The position numbers and the translations under genes were made by a program. The notes beneath the pieces are model-generated. The model was not told the origin of the DNA. It worked only from the letters and a program-made list of their open reading frames with translations, and ran no database searches. 64,000 bases of DNA from the NCBI GenBank assembly GCA_034509425.1, contig JAVTVJ010000542.1, positions 1,178,001 to 1,242,000 on the forward strand. Direction: 5' to 3'. Positions 47,687-59,115 of the stretch are shown in pieces. The stretch's first letter is position 1. Every line of letters starts with the position of its first letter. The DNA comes from Eopsaltria australis. Taxonomy: Eukaryota > Chordata > Aves > Passeriformes > Petroicidae.

Positions 47687-47702
47687 CAATTAGCACTAAT
47701 TG
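47687..47702. promoter_or_regulatory. Homeodomain inverted repeat
   Basis: CAATTAG-CA-CTAATTG, 7-base perfect arms around two bases, in otherwise unremarkable DNA. A candidate homeodomain dimer site. Confidence 0.5.
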
Positions 47703-48339
47703 CCGTGGCCTGTGGTGCTGGACCAGCTGCAGCTGTGCTGTCCTCCCCCCATCCCTGTTCCCTGCTCTGTGCCATCCCCTCTTCCCGAGCTCTCACTGGG
47801 GACAGGCTCCGGCTGGCGCTGGCTGGGATTCCAGTCACAAACACAAGCTGGCGGCATGGATCTGCTCGGAATTTATTTTAAACTCGAGCTAAAGTGCTCT
47901 TGATGCTTTGGATGCAAATTTCCCTGCCTGGAATGGGAGCTGCGGGGCCGGTGGAGTGCCGGGGAGCTCTTTTGATTCCAGAGCCTGTTTGCTGCTGCTG
48001 CGGCTCCTCGCGCCGCGCTCCGTGGAGTGCGAAATCACCTCTGCGGCACAGCCCGGGGAGGGAGCGCGCACAGCTCTCCTCCTGCTCTCTGTCCCCTGGT
48101 TTTAATGAGGGTTTGTGTCTAAGGTTGGGGTTTTTTTTTTGGTGGTTTTGTGTGTGACAGCAGCCTGTGTGTGATTTTTCTGGTCGCTGTGTGGGAGAAG
48201 AGATGGTCCAAGTCCCTCCAGCCCTGCAAGGAGGGAGAAGAGAAAAATATAGAATGGGTAAAGGAAGCTCCATTCATGGATTTTGGAGTTCTTTGTCGCT
48301 GGATTCCTCCAGTACCAAATGAACCTTGGGGTTTTTTTA
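47703..48339. other. Gene-free DNA between CR1 fragments
   Basis: Nothing coding recognised. One T run lies at about 48130-48140. Confidence 0.5.
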
Positions 48340-48475
48340 GGTGGCTTTAACCAAGGCCAGGTTGGACAAGGTTTGGAACAACCTGGGATAGTGGAAGGTG
48401 TCCCTGCCCATGACAGGGGAGGAACTGGATGAGCTTTAAGGTCCTTCCAACCCAAACCATCCCAGGTTTGTCTCC
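48340..48475 (+). mobile_element. CR1 LINE 3' tail fragment (+)
   Basis: AACAACCTGGGATAGTGGAA, GTGTCCCTGCCCATG, TTTAAGGTCCTTCCAACCCA and AACCATCCC mark the CR1 3' UTR. Truncated. Confidence 0.88.
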
Positions 48476-50437
48476 ATGGGTCACTGGGTTGGGGGTTGTC
48501 CCCATGAATGCACCCTATTGGGGCCAAGCCCTGGATGGGTGAGGAGATGAACGTGGTCAGGAAAAAATGTCACAAGTTTTGTCCCATTTATCGCTCCTAC
48601 ACTCACTGGGTGGCTCTGGGTACTTTGGGGTGACTTTGGGTGGCCCTTGGAATTTCCCCATAAACGTTTCCAGCTGCACTCCCAATTCTCCTGTGCCCGT
48701 GTCCCTCTGGGGCTCGTCGTGGGCAAGAGCTGGGTGATTTTCCTCACCTTCATTCCATGGACACTTACACTCCAAAATGCATCTCTGGGTTGGTGTGGAA
48801 TCGGGTGGCACAATGGGAAGGAAGCTGGGAATGTTTGAAAACCCAGTGCAGAGCCTCTGATGTCTCTTGTGTTCCACTCAACAAAGCGCCTCTACATCAC
48901 GAGCAGATTCTCCTGTATCAGAAATTACCTTTACTTACTTGGCTTTTTGTCTAAATCCTCCTTCTGATCTTTATTTTTTTTTTCCCTTCCATCATGGGAA
49001 GGTGAATGGAAGTGGCACTTCAGCCACCAAAGCCTTTCCTTTAGAATCGCTGGTTGTTTTTTGTTTTAAAAAATTTTCCAAGGGGGGCTTTGCAGGGGAG
49101 GAGGAAGGAGCGTCCGCTTTTCAAGTGACTCTGGGGAATAAAAGTATAAAGGACAGAAATGATCAGAACTGTGCTGGCAACGGAACAATATTTTACTTTT
49201 GAGTACCAGAGCTAATTGGAGAAGGAATTCACACGACAATTTTTGCAATCTAAGGATGAGTAAACATGAAAGGGGCTCTGTGCTCCTGAATGTGCGAATG
49301 TGGTGGGAGGGAGGGGAGGCAGCCCAAAAATTAAATTGGAGACAATGTCTCGGATGTTACAATCCCGTGTTTGCTTCTCACGATGCTGGATCAAAGTCAC
49401 GAGCTGAATCCCATGTCCAGGGATACCTTTAGGGGGATGGAACTTCCATGCTCTTCCATTGTGGGCTGGAATCGCCAGAAAAAGGGGATTTTAGGTCTGA
49501 TTTTGTGGAAACACTTCCAGGGGCTGTGGGATTGCTGTGAATCTCAACAGATCCTGCTCCAGCAGGGCTTGGAGAGCCCCTGCCCTGGAGAGGAGTTTGC
49601 AGACAATTACCAGCTGCTTTAATTAACTTGACCTGTGGGGAATGGAGGGTGATGGGTTAGAGCAGCTCACCAGGGCGTGGAACAAGGTGGTTGGGAGTTC
49701 CCTTCCCATCCAGACCATCCTGGGATTCTGTTGTCACCCTACTCCCAGTCATTGTGGTTCCTGGGTGTGAAGAGGTCACGTCTGGTTCTGGGAAATGGCA
49801 CTGAAATGGCACTGAACTGGTGTGTGGGCAACTTCCTCACCCCCTCTCCCACTGGAGTGTCTCCCAGTGCTGCTGTGATTCCCTCCTGCCATGCTGGAAT
49901 CCCCAGGAATTGCTGCTGGCAGCACCTGGGAATCCTCAAAAAGCTTCTGTCTGCTGGGTAACCAGGGCCTGGAAATGGGGGTGTTGAGATTTGCAGGTTT
50001 GCAGCCAGAAGAGCCCATTCTGGGGTCCCTCTCAGGCAGAGCACCACGAGGTTTGTCCTGCTCCGTGTGAGGTGAAGGCAGAAGGTTTCCCTGGAGAGGC
50101 TCCAGCGCCTCCCTGGAGCATTCACTCCTCCCCACCACGCTGCTGTTACCTTCCGCTGGTTAATTACTCTCGCTCTTTAAAAGAATAAAACCTCATGTAC
50201 TTAAAATAATCCCAATTATTTCATTGTTCAGCCCGAGCTGAGCCCAGCCACCCCCGCTCCTGCAGAACTGCTGGGAAAGCTGTTCCTGACAGGGAAAAAC
50301 TGATGGGCATTAACGCCGTGAGCAGCAGCTGTGGGGATTGAGGTTTTGGGGGGTGCTGCTCTGCCTGCAACCCCCAGGTGCTTCTCCAGGACATCCCAAG
50401 GATCATCAAGTCCAGTTCCAGGTGATGTGTGGCAGGG
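48476..50437. other. Gene-free DNA, possible regulatory island
   Basis: No exon recognised. 49130-49260 is AT-richer (GGAACAATATTTTAC, GAGCTAATTGG) and may be a conserved element. 49675-49735 weakly resembles a CR1 tail. Confidence 0.45.
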
Positions 50438-50715
50438 CCTGTTGCGATAGGACAAGGAGTGATGGTTTTAAACCAAAAGAGGCTGATTTAGGTTGGATAA
50501 AAGGAAGAAATTCTTTCCCTTGAGGTGGAAAGGCCCTGGCACAACGTGCTCAGAGAAGCTGTGGCTGCCCCATCCCTGGAAGTGTCCAAGGCCAGGCTGG
50601 ATGGAGCTTGGAGCAACCTGGGATAGTGAAAAGTGTCCCTACCATGGCAGGGGGTGGCACTGGATGATTTTTAATGTCCCTTCCCACCCAAACCATTCCA
50701 GCATTCCATGACATT
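50438..50715 (+). mobile_element. CR1 LINE 3' UTR fragment (+)
   Basis: About 280 bases of CR1 3' region: GGACAAGGAGTGATGGTTTT, GAAGAAATTCTTTCCCTTGA, GAAGCTGTGGCTGCCCCATC, then the GGCAGGGGGTGG and CAAACCATTCC terminus. Confidence 0.95.
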
Positions 50716-52984
50716 ACCAAAACCCAAGCTGGCAGCGCAGGGCTGGTCCGGCTCCACCTTCCAAGGACACCTTGGAGGAGCAGCTCCTGATGGGATGTTC
50801 TCCTGGAGGGATGGCTGGGGAGCCTCATCCTTTAAAGAGGACCCTCAAAGCAGCTGAGCAGGATCGTGGCAGTGCTTCCATCTCCGTGTGAGCCGGAGGC
50901 ACAGCGGGACCTCGGCCGCGGTGCCTCAGACTCGCTCGTGCCGGGGTGCATCGCTGTATTTTGATCCTTTTTCTTGCCGGTGTTATTTTAATCCGCTTTT
51001 CTCTCACATCAAACTCCTCTTTCTGCAGAACACAGAGAGGCATCGGGTTTGTGCCCTTTGTGATTGGTAGCAAAGGGCTGCGATAGCGCGTTCCTCCTTT
51101 AGAACTGGAGGTTTTATCCCTGTGATAAGTTTAGCTTCGCCACAGTCGGCGTTCGGGCTTCTCGACTGCCTCGGATGAGTGCAGGGAAAACGCTTCCCAC
51201 TTTTATTAGAGGAAGAGAGGGCTGGGTGTTCTTAGGGAGGTTCCCACTCCTGTCAGGCAGGAGTTACCTGGTGGCTCAGGTGGGTTTGGAAAGCAGCTGA
51301 GATCAAACCAAAATCACCTGACTCCATCTAAGGTGGGCTGTTACTTTATCAGATTTCAGATCAAGGTGTTGGTTGGCACCACTTCCAGGGTGGATGATTG
51401 CCAGGAGCAGGAGTCCCCAGGAGCAGCCTGGTTTTCCTGGGAGCTGCACAGTCAGAGGGAGCCCTTTCCCTCCAAAACCTGTATTTCCCACATAGAAAAT
51501 AACATGTAGGAAATTTTTTTTTTTTCAAATGAAGGAAGGATTAAGGCACAGCAAGAGCTGATTTGCCAAAGGGCACCCGGGGAAGCGGTGATGGATCAGA
51601 GATGGAAGTGGAATCCTCAGCTCAGCCCGCGCCTGCCTCACCACCCTTTTCCTTCCCTGCTCCCTGGCTGCCCAGGTCTTATGGGATAACCAGGACTTGG
51701 ATTTCCATCCTCTTAAAAGAGGCAATTTAAGGAGCTTTCCAGGGGAGCAGAGCTGCAGGTCACCTCCTCATCGCTGAAGATGTTTTTTCTCCCTCTTTCT
51801 CCATCCTCGTGCTCCTTCAGAGCCTCTTTGCTCTCCTCCTTTCCCAGCGCTCAGGGCCATTCTCCCAGCTTCAAAAGGTTTCCTAATTACCCTAATGAGG
51901 TCAGGAGAGACCAAACGCTTCTGTGACTTAAAGCAGGGGTGGGAAGGGGTTGGGAGGGGGAAAATATCCCGACTGGTGCCTGAACGAGGTGTCGCGGGAA
52001 GGCGGCGCCTCCCCCTCCGCTCGTTCCCCCCACCTTCCCATCTCCAGCAGAAAAAAAAAAAAAAAAAAATAAAAAAAGGGAAATGTGGACAGAAGGTCTC
52101 AAATGTATCAAACAGCTTTTAAAAAGAAATTCCTTTTGCCTGTCAAAAGAACAAACAGATACACCAAAAACTGTCAGAATTAGTGTTGGAGTAATTGCAG
52201 CAGCTCTCCAAGGTTAATGCTCCATTAACGAGCAGCTCTCACGCAGCTAAAAGCCAGGACGAGACAGGTTGTCAAAGGCTTCCAGGAGATTAAAGCGCCG
52301 CGTTCCCAGCCAAACTCTCCCGTGGATGTTGTTTGGGAGGGAGGGAAGGGGGGTGTTTGTGGGGTGGAGGCATCACCAGCCCTGGCGTTGGCGGAGAATC
52401 GCGACCCGGAGCCTAGGGATGGTTTCCAGGCCTTGGCGAGGTCCCTGCCCCCGGGGCCTCACTCGGTTTTAAACGCTCCAGGAATTTTTCAGCACCTTTA
52501 GGCCGAGGTTTAAGCTTGTCCTGAGGGCAGCCCAGGGTCTGTGGGATCTGTTCTGGTCACTGAGAGGAGTGAGGCCAGGGGGAGTGGGATGCTGGGGGCT
52601 GTGGCACCTCAGAAATGAATCCTTCCTGAGTTTCAGCCAGCCCAGGCAATTCCTTGTGAGCCCAACATAATTTGGAATGGAATCAGGGCCTGGTTTCGTC
52701 TTCAGGCCGGTGCAAGTCTCATTTAAATAGAACTGACCTTGATTATTCTTTTGTAGAAGAAAGGAAAACCATTCCAAACTTCCAGTGAGGAAGCATCACC
52801 TGTGATCCAGCAGTGACAGACCTGGCAGCAGCTCTGGGATCACCTTCCCGGGTGGATCTGGGTGTTCAGCACCTCCCAGCACAGCAGCGACTGCTCGTGG
52901 TGGATGTGGCTCTGAGCTCAGGGCTTTATAAAGCAGAGCTGGGCCCAGGAGCCCTGGCAAAGGTGGGATTTTGGAATTGTCCCG
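50716..52984. other. Gene-free DNA with AT-rich island
   Basis: No exon recognised. 51880-52260 has CTAATTACCCTAATGAGGTC, an A-run at 52051-52069 and TTAATGCTCCATTAACGAGC. It looks like a candidate enhancer with several TAAT cores. Confidence 0.45.
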
Positions 52985-53060
52985 TGCAGAGCCTGAAGTT
53001 GGACTTGATGATCCTTGTGGTTCCCTTCCAACTCAGGACATTCCACAATCCTGTTATTCA
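52985..53060 (+). mobile_element. CR1 LINE terminal fragment (+)
   Basis: Short terminal piece with GACTTGATGATCCTTGTGG, CCCTTCCAACTCAGGACATT and CCACAATCC, characteristic of a CR1 3' end. Confidence 0.8.
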
Positions 53061-53639
53061 AAGGTGCATTTTGAGTGAGAAGAGGCAATTGCATTCTACA
53101 ACCTTTGAAATGCAGGGCTGAGGGCAACCCTGAGCCATTTCCATCCCAACTTCCCTGTGTGTGAGCAAATCTCCCCTTAAAAGGTGCCAGTGGCCTCCTG
53201 CTGCTCCTCGTGACCCCGTGTCCTGTGTCAGGGCTGTGCCTGGTCACACCTTCACCCTGGGGTGTTGGAGATCCCTGCCAGGACCAGCACTTTGTCCCAC
53301 GCCCCAGTGCAGCAGCCTCGGCCGAGAGGGCTGGTGAGGGAATAGGAAAGGAGAGGAAAATAATCCAAGTGGTGAGGCTGAGCCTCGTGAAGGGGCTGGT
53401 GGAGAGCAGGGGGGGTCCCACAGCGACCCTTTGGAGATGTGACTCCAGCACGAGGGACACAATGTCCCCTCAGGCCCCTGGAAGCTGCTGCACCCCCATA
53501 ATGTGGGACTGGGGATCCGAGCCAAGGATCCACGGTGGGATCTGCAGGATAATGGGCCAGTTTTGGGTAGTGAATGGCTGGGAGCTGACTCGAGGGAGGT
53601 GTGAGAGGAAGGAGCAGCGTGGGCAGGGGAGTCGAACAA

Positions 53640-53900
53640 TGCTGTAATTAGGGAATTAAACCTTTCTCGTGCTTCTCTTTGCCCACCCCGATACAATTTG
53701 TAACGATCAGACCTGGGGTGCAGCAGGACCAGACGGGGGTGAGGCGTCTGTACAAGAGCAAAACAAGCTCCTGCCCAGCCCCTGCCTCTTCATTAAGTCG
53801 ATTTGCATTCCTAATCTCCATTTGCCGTTATTATTTTCCCCCTTGTGCCGAGTGCGGGAGATTTGCATAAAGTTCCTTTTTTCTTGTTTTTATTCACGCT
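53640..53900. other. Candidate enhancer with two octamer sites
   Basis: AT-richer segment with GTAATTAGGGAATTAAACC near 53645 and two perfect octamers ATTTGCAT at 53801-53808 and 53861-53868, exactly 60 bases apart. CATTAAG and CTAATCTCC lie between. No coding potential. Motif content suggests a POU/homeodomain-regulated element. Confidence 0.4.
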
Positions 53901-55929
53901 CAAGGTCAGAGACTCGGTGAGACACTGACGAAAACAATCCCCTCCTCACCCTCCTTTAATTCTTTGCAGAAACATGTCCCGGGGATTTTAACATAACAAT
54001 TGCTGGGGAAGGAGGGGGGGGACCCACACGGAACCCTTGGAGGAGGGATCCAAACAGAGCCCTTGGAGGGAGGAGACCCCAACAGAGCCCTTTCAGTGCT
54101 GGAAAAGAGCTGCCCAAAGGAGAGATGCAAATCCATGACAAGAAGGGAAGGGCGAGATGGATCTGGGAGCAGCACCAGTCGTGCCTCATCCTGCTGGAAT
54201 GGGAGAGCTGGTCCAGCTCTCTCAGAGCCACGGCTGGAGCAGAGCTTGTGCCAAACCCTCTCTGAGCTGGGAGCACCAACGAGCACCCCCAGGTCCTGTG
54301 CCTTGGCCAGGGCACGTGCTCAGTTCCTCTGGCTCTGTGTGTTCACAGGGAATGGTGCTTCCCCGGGGCAGTTCTCCAGCTCATCCCATTTCTTGTCTGG
54401 AATCCTTGGAGTTGTGGGATGCCCCATTTGGGGGCACTTGGGACACCCTGGGCCCTTGCAGGAGTGGGAGTGGGAGCTTTGGGATTGATTCCTGAGCTTG
54501 GGAAGGGACAGGGGTCTCTCAGAGGGAGCCCCAAATCCTCTTGTTCCTGCTGTGATGCTTCATGGTATTCCCAGAGGGAGCAGGGCTGGGTGATGGGGCA
54601 CAGGCACCGCTCCCACCTCCAGACATTGGGACAAGGACAGCAGCCCCTCCCAAAGAGTCCAATTTTCCTGTGGCTGGTAAAGGAAGAAGGAAAAACTCTC
54701 AGCCAGCTGCTGAGGGGCTCGTGGGGAGCAGCCCTTTCCCCTCCATGGAGCAGTCAGGTTTCTGATTCCCAGATTCTTCCTGATTTTCCCAGCTCTGGTG
54801 CTGCATTCAGAGCCTGGGATGGGGCACAGGGGACGCCTGAGCTCTGCCTGTGCCCGTTGGGTTCTGAACCCCTTAAAAGGGGGAAAATCCCTTTTTAGCC
54901 CTGGGATGTTTGCAGGTTTCTGCTGGATTTGGGAAGGAGGGAGTGAGGAATCGGTTCCTTTTCATGTGCTCAAGCTGTGATGGTTTTAACGTGTACAAAT
55001 CGTGTACAAATCCCGGAGTTTGGGCATGTCTGGGGTATCCTGGGGGGCTGGGGAGTGCCTGGATGGTGGCAGATGGTGGCTTGTGGGGGTGGTGGCCCAG
55101 CTGCTCCCGAGTGACCTGGATGGGAATGGGGAGGGATTGACTTTAGGAGCAGAGGAATGTTGGATGGCTGGGCTGATGACGGGGCTGGCAAGAGCCTGGA
55201 GATGGGTTTTGTCTGGTGCTGTGAGCACAGAAATAAATATGTCTTATTTCCCAGAACTGGGAGGTGCTTTTTTTCCCGAGGATGCTCCAGGGCTCTCAGC
55301 TCCTGTGATGTGAGCGTTTTGCTGCCCCTTTAATGCTTCACTAAACAGTTTGAGCTGCCGCCTCTTAATGCCCCAGCAAAGCACAGAACGCTCCGGAGCG
55401 GAAAGAGCAGCGAGGAAGGAGGGAGATGGAAAAGAGAAGAAAAGAGGCTGTGAGGAGACACAAAACCAGGGAGAAGTCACCTTTTCCCTCTCACATTCCT
55501 GGGCCTTGCTGTTGTGAGGGCAGCTGGGTGCTGAGGGTCCCCCCAGCTTCTGCTGCTCCTCCAGGGAAGAGCTGGGCTTTGCTCGCCCTCTCCCTGCCCT
55601 TCCTGGGCTCTGTCCTGCATCAGTGGGCACATGGGGGGATGAAGGTGGTCCCTGGGCCACTGGAGGGGCCACTGGAGGGGCCACAGATATTTGGAACCTC
55701 CTGACCTCTGGCTCAGTCCCTGGTGAGCACAACAGGGCCACCATCCCTCAGATTGGTGCCCTGACACCCACGCTGGTGATCCCATCTCAGTCCTCACCGC
55801 GTGTGTGCTTCCCAAAGCTTGGGAGAGGCCAAGGACAGGGGGGGGGAAAAATAAAATTCGAGTTTTAACCCACCCAGGAGAAGTTTGGCCTCCTCCCGCC
55901 CCGCTCCGAGGGGAGCCGCCGGCTCTCCT
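53901..55929. other. Gene-free DNA
   Basis: No exon or clear repeat recognised. AATAAATATG near 55232 lacks a gene context. Confidence 0.5.
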
Positions 55930-56300
55930 GCTCTTAATTCAAGTCATTGCATTCCCTGCACTCCGTGTCCCCTCCCCGGCACCGCTTGCCCTGCAGTTTG
56001 ATCCGTAAGTACCAAAGGTACCGCCTCGGGCTGCAACATCGGCATCCTCGGTCGCCATAGGAACGGGAGCTGGGGGTCCCCCGCGCCCGCTCCCCCGGGG
56101 CCCAGCTCCGGGGGCTGAGCTCCAGCGAGCCTCTGAAGCTGGGCTGCTCAAGGCCGGGGGGAGCGGGCTGTGCCAGCCTGGGAGGGAGCGGCAGCGGCCG
56201 CCGAGCCCCGCAGCACAAAGACAGAGGTTATTGGTGTCAAAGAACTCGCAGCTCTAGAGGATGAGCCGCGGCTACAGCTGCTCTTAGCAGAGGGGAGTGA
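55930..56300. other. Candidate conserved element with X-box-like site
   Basis: Even-GC island with CAAGTCATTGCATTCC, a palindromic GGTACC and GTCGCCATAGGAAC at 56051-56064. The last fits a relaxed RFX motif RYYNYYATRRNRAC. GGTTATTGGTGTCAAAG lies at about 56226. Confidence 0.35.
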
Positions 56301-56534
56301 AAACCGGGAGGGAGGAGGGAAGGGGAGAGCTGGGAGTTGCAGCCAATTATTGCCGGGCGGGGTGGGAGGAAGAGGAGGAAGGTGATGGAGATGTCAGCGG
56401 TGGGGAGGGCAGGGGGGAGGATGAGGCTCAGGGCTCGGTTCATCACTGATCATGCAATCATTGAATATCCTGGGGGGAAGGGATCCACAAGGATCATGGA
56501 GCCCAGGTTCTGGGGATGTGTTGGAGGACCTGTT

Positions 56535-56802
56535 GCAAGAGGACAAGGGTGATGGTTTTAAACTAAAATAGGGTGGATTTAGGTGAGGTATAAGGAAGAA
56601 ATTTGTCCCTGTGAGGGTGGTGAGGCCCTGGCACAGGGTTCCCAGAGCAGCTGTGGCTGCTCCATCCCTGGAAGTGTCCAAGGCCAGGTTGGAAGGGGCT
56701 TGGAGCAGCCTGGGGCAGTGGAAGGTGTCCCTGCCCATGGCAGGGGGGTGGGACTGGGTGATTTTTAAGGCCCTTCCATCCCAAACCATCCTGGGATTTC
56801 GT
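56535..56802 (+). mobile_element. CR1 LINE 3' UTR fragment (+)
   Basis: Same layout as the copy at 50438: GGACAAGGGTGATGGTTTTA, GTGAGGCCCTGGCACAGGG, CAGCTGTGGCTGCTCCATCC, ending CCATCCCAAACCATCC. Confidence 0.95.
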
Positions 56803-56809
56803 GACTTGC

Positions 56810-56850
56810 AGAATCATTTAGGTTGGAAATGACCCTCAGGATCTGTGTCC
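56810..56850 (-). mobile_element. Short CR1 terminus (-)
   Basis: AGAATCATTTAGGTTGGAAA then TGACCCTCAGGATC is the reverse complement of a CR1 end, immediately after a + copy, giving a tail-to-tail pair. Confidence 0.75.
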
Positions 56851-57409
56851 CTGCCCACACAGCCACTGTCCCTGATGTTTGGGAATTCAAGCAGCCCTGG
56901 GGGTTTGAGCCTTGGCTGTGCATAAGCCAGGGGCAAAGGCAGCTCTTCCCTGAGGGGACACAGCCCCGGGGCCGCTGCCGGTGGTCCCCACTCCCCACCC
57001 CGGTGAGTGACGCGCGGAGCCGCCCGACTCCCCCCGAACCACCTCCACTTCCTAATTGCTGACAGTTATTTACTGTAAAGACAGGAGCACACGCACCACC
57101 GGCTCTGACAACTCGTGTCAAAGCCCCGCCAGAAACTATCACTTTACAGCTTTATTTATTGCCCTTTTTTTTTCCCAAACAGATCTATTCCCTCTCCCCT
57201 CCGGGTGCCGCGCTCCTGCCGGCGGCCGCGCTGCTCCGTGGGGCTCCCTGCCCAGACCCACCCCGGGGCCCCCCTTTCCCGGTCCATGCCTGGCTGGGCG
57301 CTGACGGACGGGTGCAAACGGAGGCTGGCGGAGCCCCCCGCACGCCGCCGTGTTTATTTGCTGTCTCTCAGCCCCTCGATGTTCAAACATAATTGGTTCT
57401 GCTCGGCGC
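56851..57409. other. Gene-free DNA
   Basis: Mixed composition with no exon recognised. GC rises at 57190-57340. Confidence 0.5.
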
Positions 57410-57480
57410 AGTAAACACTGATGTGTCGCATCAGCGAGCCGGAAGGGCACCTACACGCAATTAAAATAATTGGGCGCGTA
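57410..57480. other. Candidate conserved non-coding element
   Basis: Contains ACGCAATTAAAATAATTGGG with paired AATTA cores and GTGTCGCATCAGCGAG. Distinct from the GC-rich flank. Conservation not tested. Confidence 0.35.
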
Positions 57481-57654
57481 CCTGGCTCTGATCCCCCCCT
57501 CCCCGATGCTGTTCTCCCTTCATCTCCTCCTCGCCATCCTTTGTTTCACCACTTCAGCCCATCCCACTCCTCTCGCTGCCGGTTTTCTGCCATGGGGTGC
57601 CCCATGGTGTGGGAGGTGTCCTGTGGAGTGGGGTGTCCGGCACTGCTGGCCTTG

Positions 57655-57920
57655 GCCTTGGTACAAGTGCAGGATGAGTTCTACGATGAGGGAGATGATA
57701 TTCCAGCCCAGACCCATGAAATATAATGAAGGCCCGAGGGACTGTACCAGATCCTCAGTTAAAAATGATGCTGTTATATTTAGACAAGGTAACTGGAGGC
57801 CCCTCCGGACAGCGCCGAGTACAATTTTTTGTTTAATGATTCCATAATCTGATATAATATCGGGCCTGTAAGACATAATGAAGACCTGGGGGAGTTTACA
57901 TCTTCGCAGCTTTAAAGGGT
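57655..57920. other. Strong candidate conserved non-coding element
   Basis: About 260 bases with many TAAT and ATAT cores: AAATATAATGAAGGC, GTTATATTTAGACAAGG, TTTGTTTAATGATTCC, ATCTGATATAATATCGGG and AGACATAATGAAGACC. Two ATAATGAAG(G/A)C segments recur about 150 bases apart. No open frame or splice signals. This is the most enhancer-like segment of the right half. Confidence 0.45.
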
Positions 57921-58169
57921 CCCTGCTCGGGGACGTGGCCAGGTGGAGGTTTGAACTTTGATGCAGTCAAACGTGTTTTTCTCTGGGTTTGTTTGACATG
58001 ATTGAGGGAATCCAGCAGCCACAGGGAGAGGGAATGGAGCAAGTGCAGCCGTTCTCACACCAACCCCGCAGCCGGTGCTTGTTGCCAAGGGGGGGCACTG
58101 GGAGAGTTTGTGGGGCCCAGCTGGGCTGTGCTGGGGTCTGCTGGGGTCACAGTGGTGGGGGCTTCAGGA
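57921..58169. other. Gene-free spacer
   Basis: No exon or repeat recognised. Confidence 0.5.
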
Positions 58170-58275
58170 GATGGTGGCGGTCTTTGGGAAGTTGTTGTGG
58201 TCTTTAGGAGGTTGTGGTGGTCTTCAGGAAGTCATGGTGGTCTTCGGGAAGAGGTTGTGGTGGTCTTTAGGGGCA
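58170..58275 (+). repeat. 20-bp minisatellite, about five copies
   Basis: GGTCTT followed by (C/T)(A/G)GGAAG... GTGGT recurs with starts at 58179, 58199, 58219 and 58239, period 20, and a last copy at 58262. Confidence 0.8.
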
Positions 58276-59009
58276 GTGATGCCTCCAGAGTGGAGCGGCC
58301 AAGCCCTGCTGTGGGCAGGGGCAGAACGAGGCTGCTCCCATCCCAACCTCAACCAAGCCATGAGATGGAGATTTTGGTGTTTTAGGCTGTTTTGGCCCAG
58401 CCTGGGGATTCCTGCTCCTGCAGCAGTTGACAGTGGGTCCTCGTGGGAGCAGCGCTGGTAGTGCCAGCAGTGCCAGGCTGGGCACAGTGATGCTCCCTCT
58501 GGCTGCTCCCACCTCTCCCAGCCCAGCCCCACTCCCTGAGCTGTGATCCAGAACTGAGAGGAAAAAACTGGGAGGACGGGGCTGGCAGAGCCTGTGCCAC
58601 GCTTTGCTGAGCAGTTGATCACAGGCTGATCACAGGATGAGGATCAGGATTAAGCTGAGGGTCCTTTGGTGACATCCAGACAACAGAGTGACTTTTTCCC
58701 CAAAACACAGTGACGCCAAACTTCTCCAGGATCAGCACCACCAATAAATCTCCCTGCCGTGTCCATTTGGGAGCGAATCCTCAGTGGATCCTCACCTGGA
58801 GGAGCCGGTGGTGACACCTCCATCGTGTCTGAGTCCCACCAGTGCCGGGCTGGATGCTCCGGGACCGTTCCTGGCGTGCTCTTGTCTGGGTATCCGTGCC
58901 GGGAGATAACCTAATCCCATTTAGCCTCGGAGAGAGCCGGCAGATCCCTCCCCTGGGAGCCCAGCGCGCGGCGGGGGGTGGTCTGTAATGAATTCCCATC
59001 ATTCCAGCA
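58276..59009. other. Gene-free spacer
   Basis: No exon recognised. Confidence 0.5.
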
Positions 59010-59115
59010 CAAAGGGAGCTTACAGGAGCGCTCGCCGCAGAAAATATGAGGGTCGCTGCCCTATCATCCCTCCGAGACATCCGTCGTAGTTCAGTGATTC
59101 CCGGCTGCTGACAGG
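59010..59115. other. Candidate conserved non-coding element
   Basis: Balanced-composition segment with CAGAAAATATGAGGGTCGC, CCTATCATCCC and TCAGTGATTCCCGG between GC-rich flanks. No coding frame. The call rests on composition. Confidence 0.3.

Noticed and set aside
53625..53645. tRNA-like B-box fragment GAGTCGAACAATG
   Set aside because: No cloverleaf, A box or T-arm pairing around it.
55230..55240. AATAAATA as a gene 3' end
   Set aside because: No exon or transcript structure leads to it.
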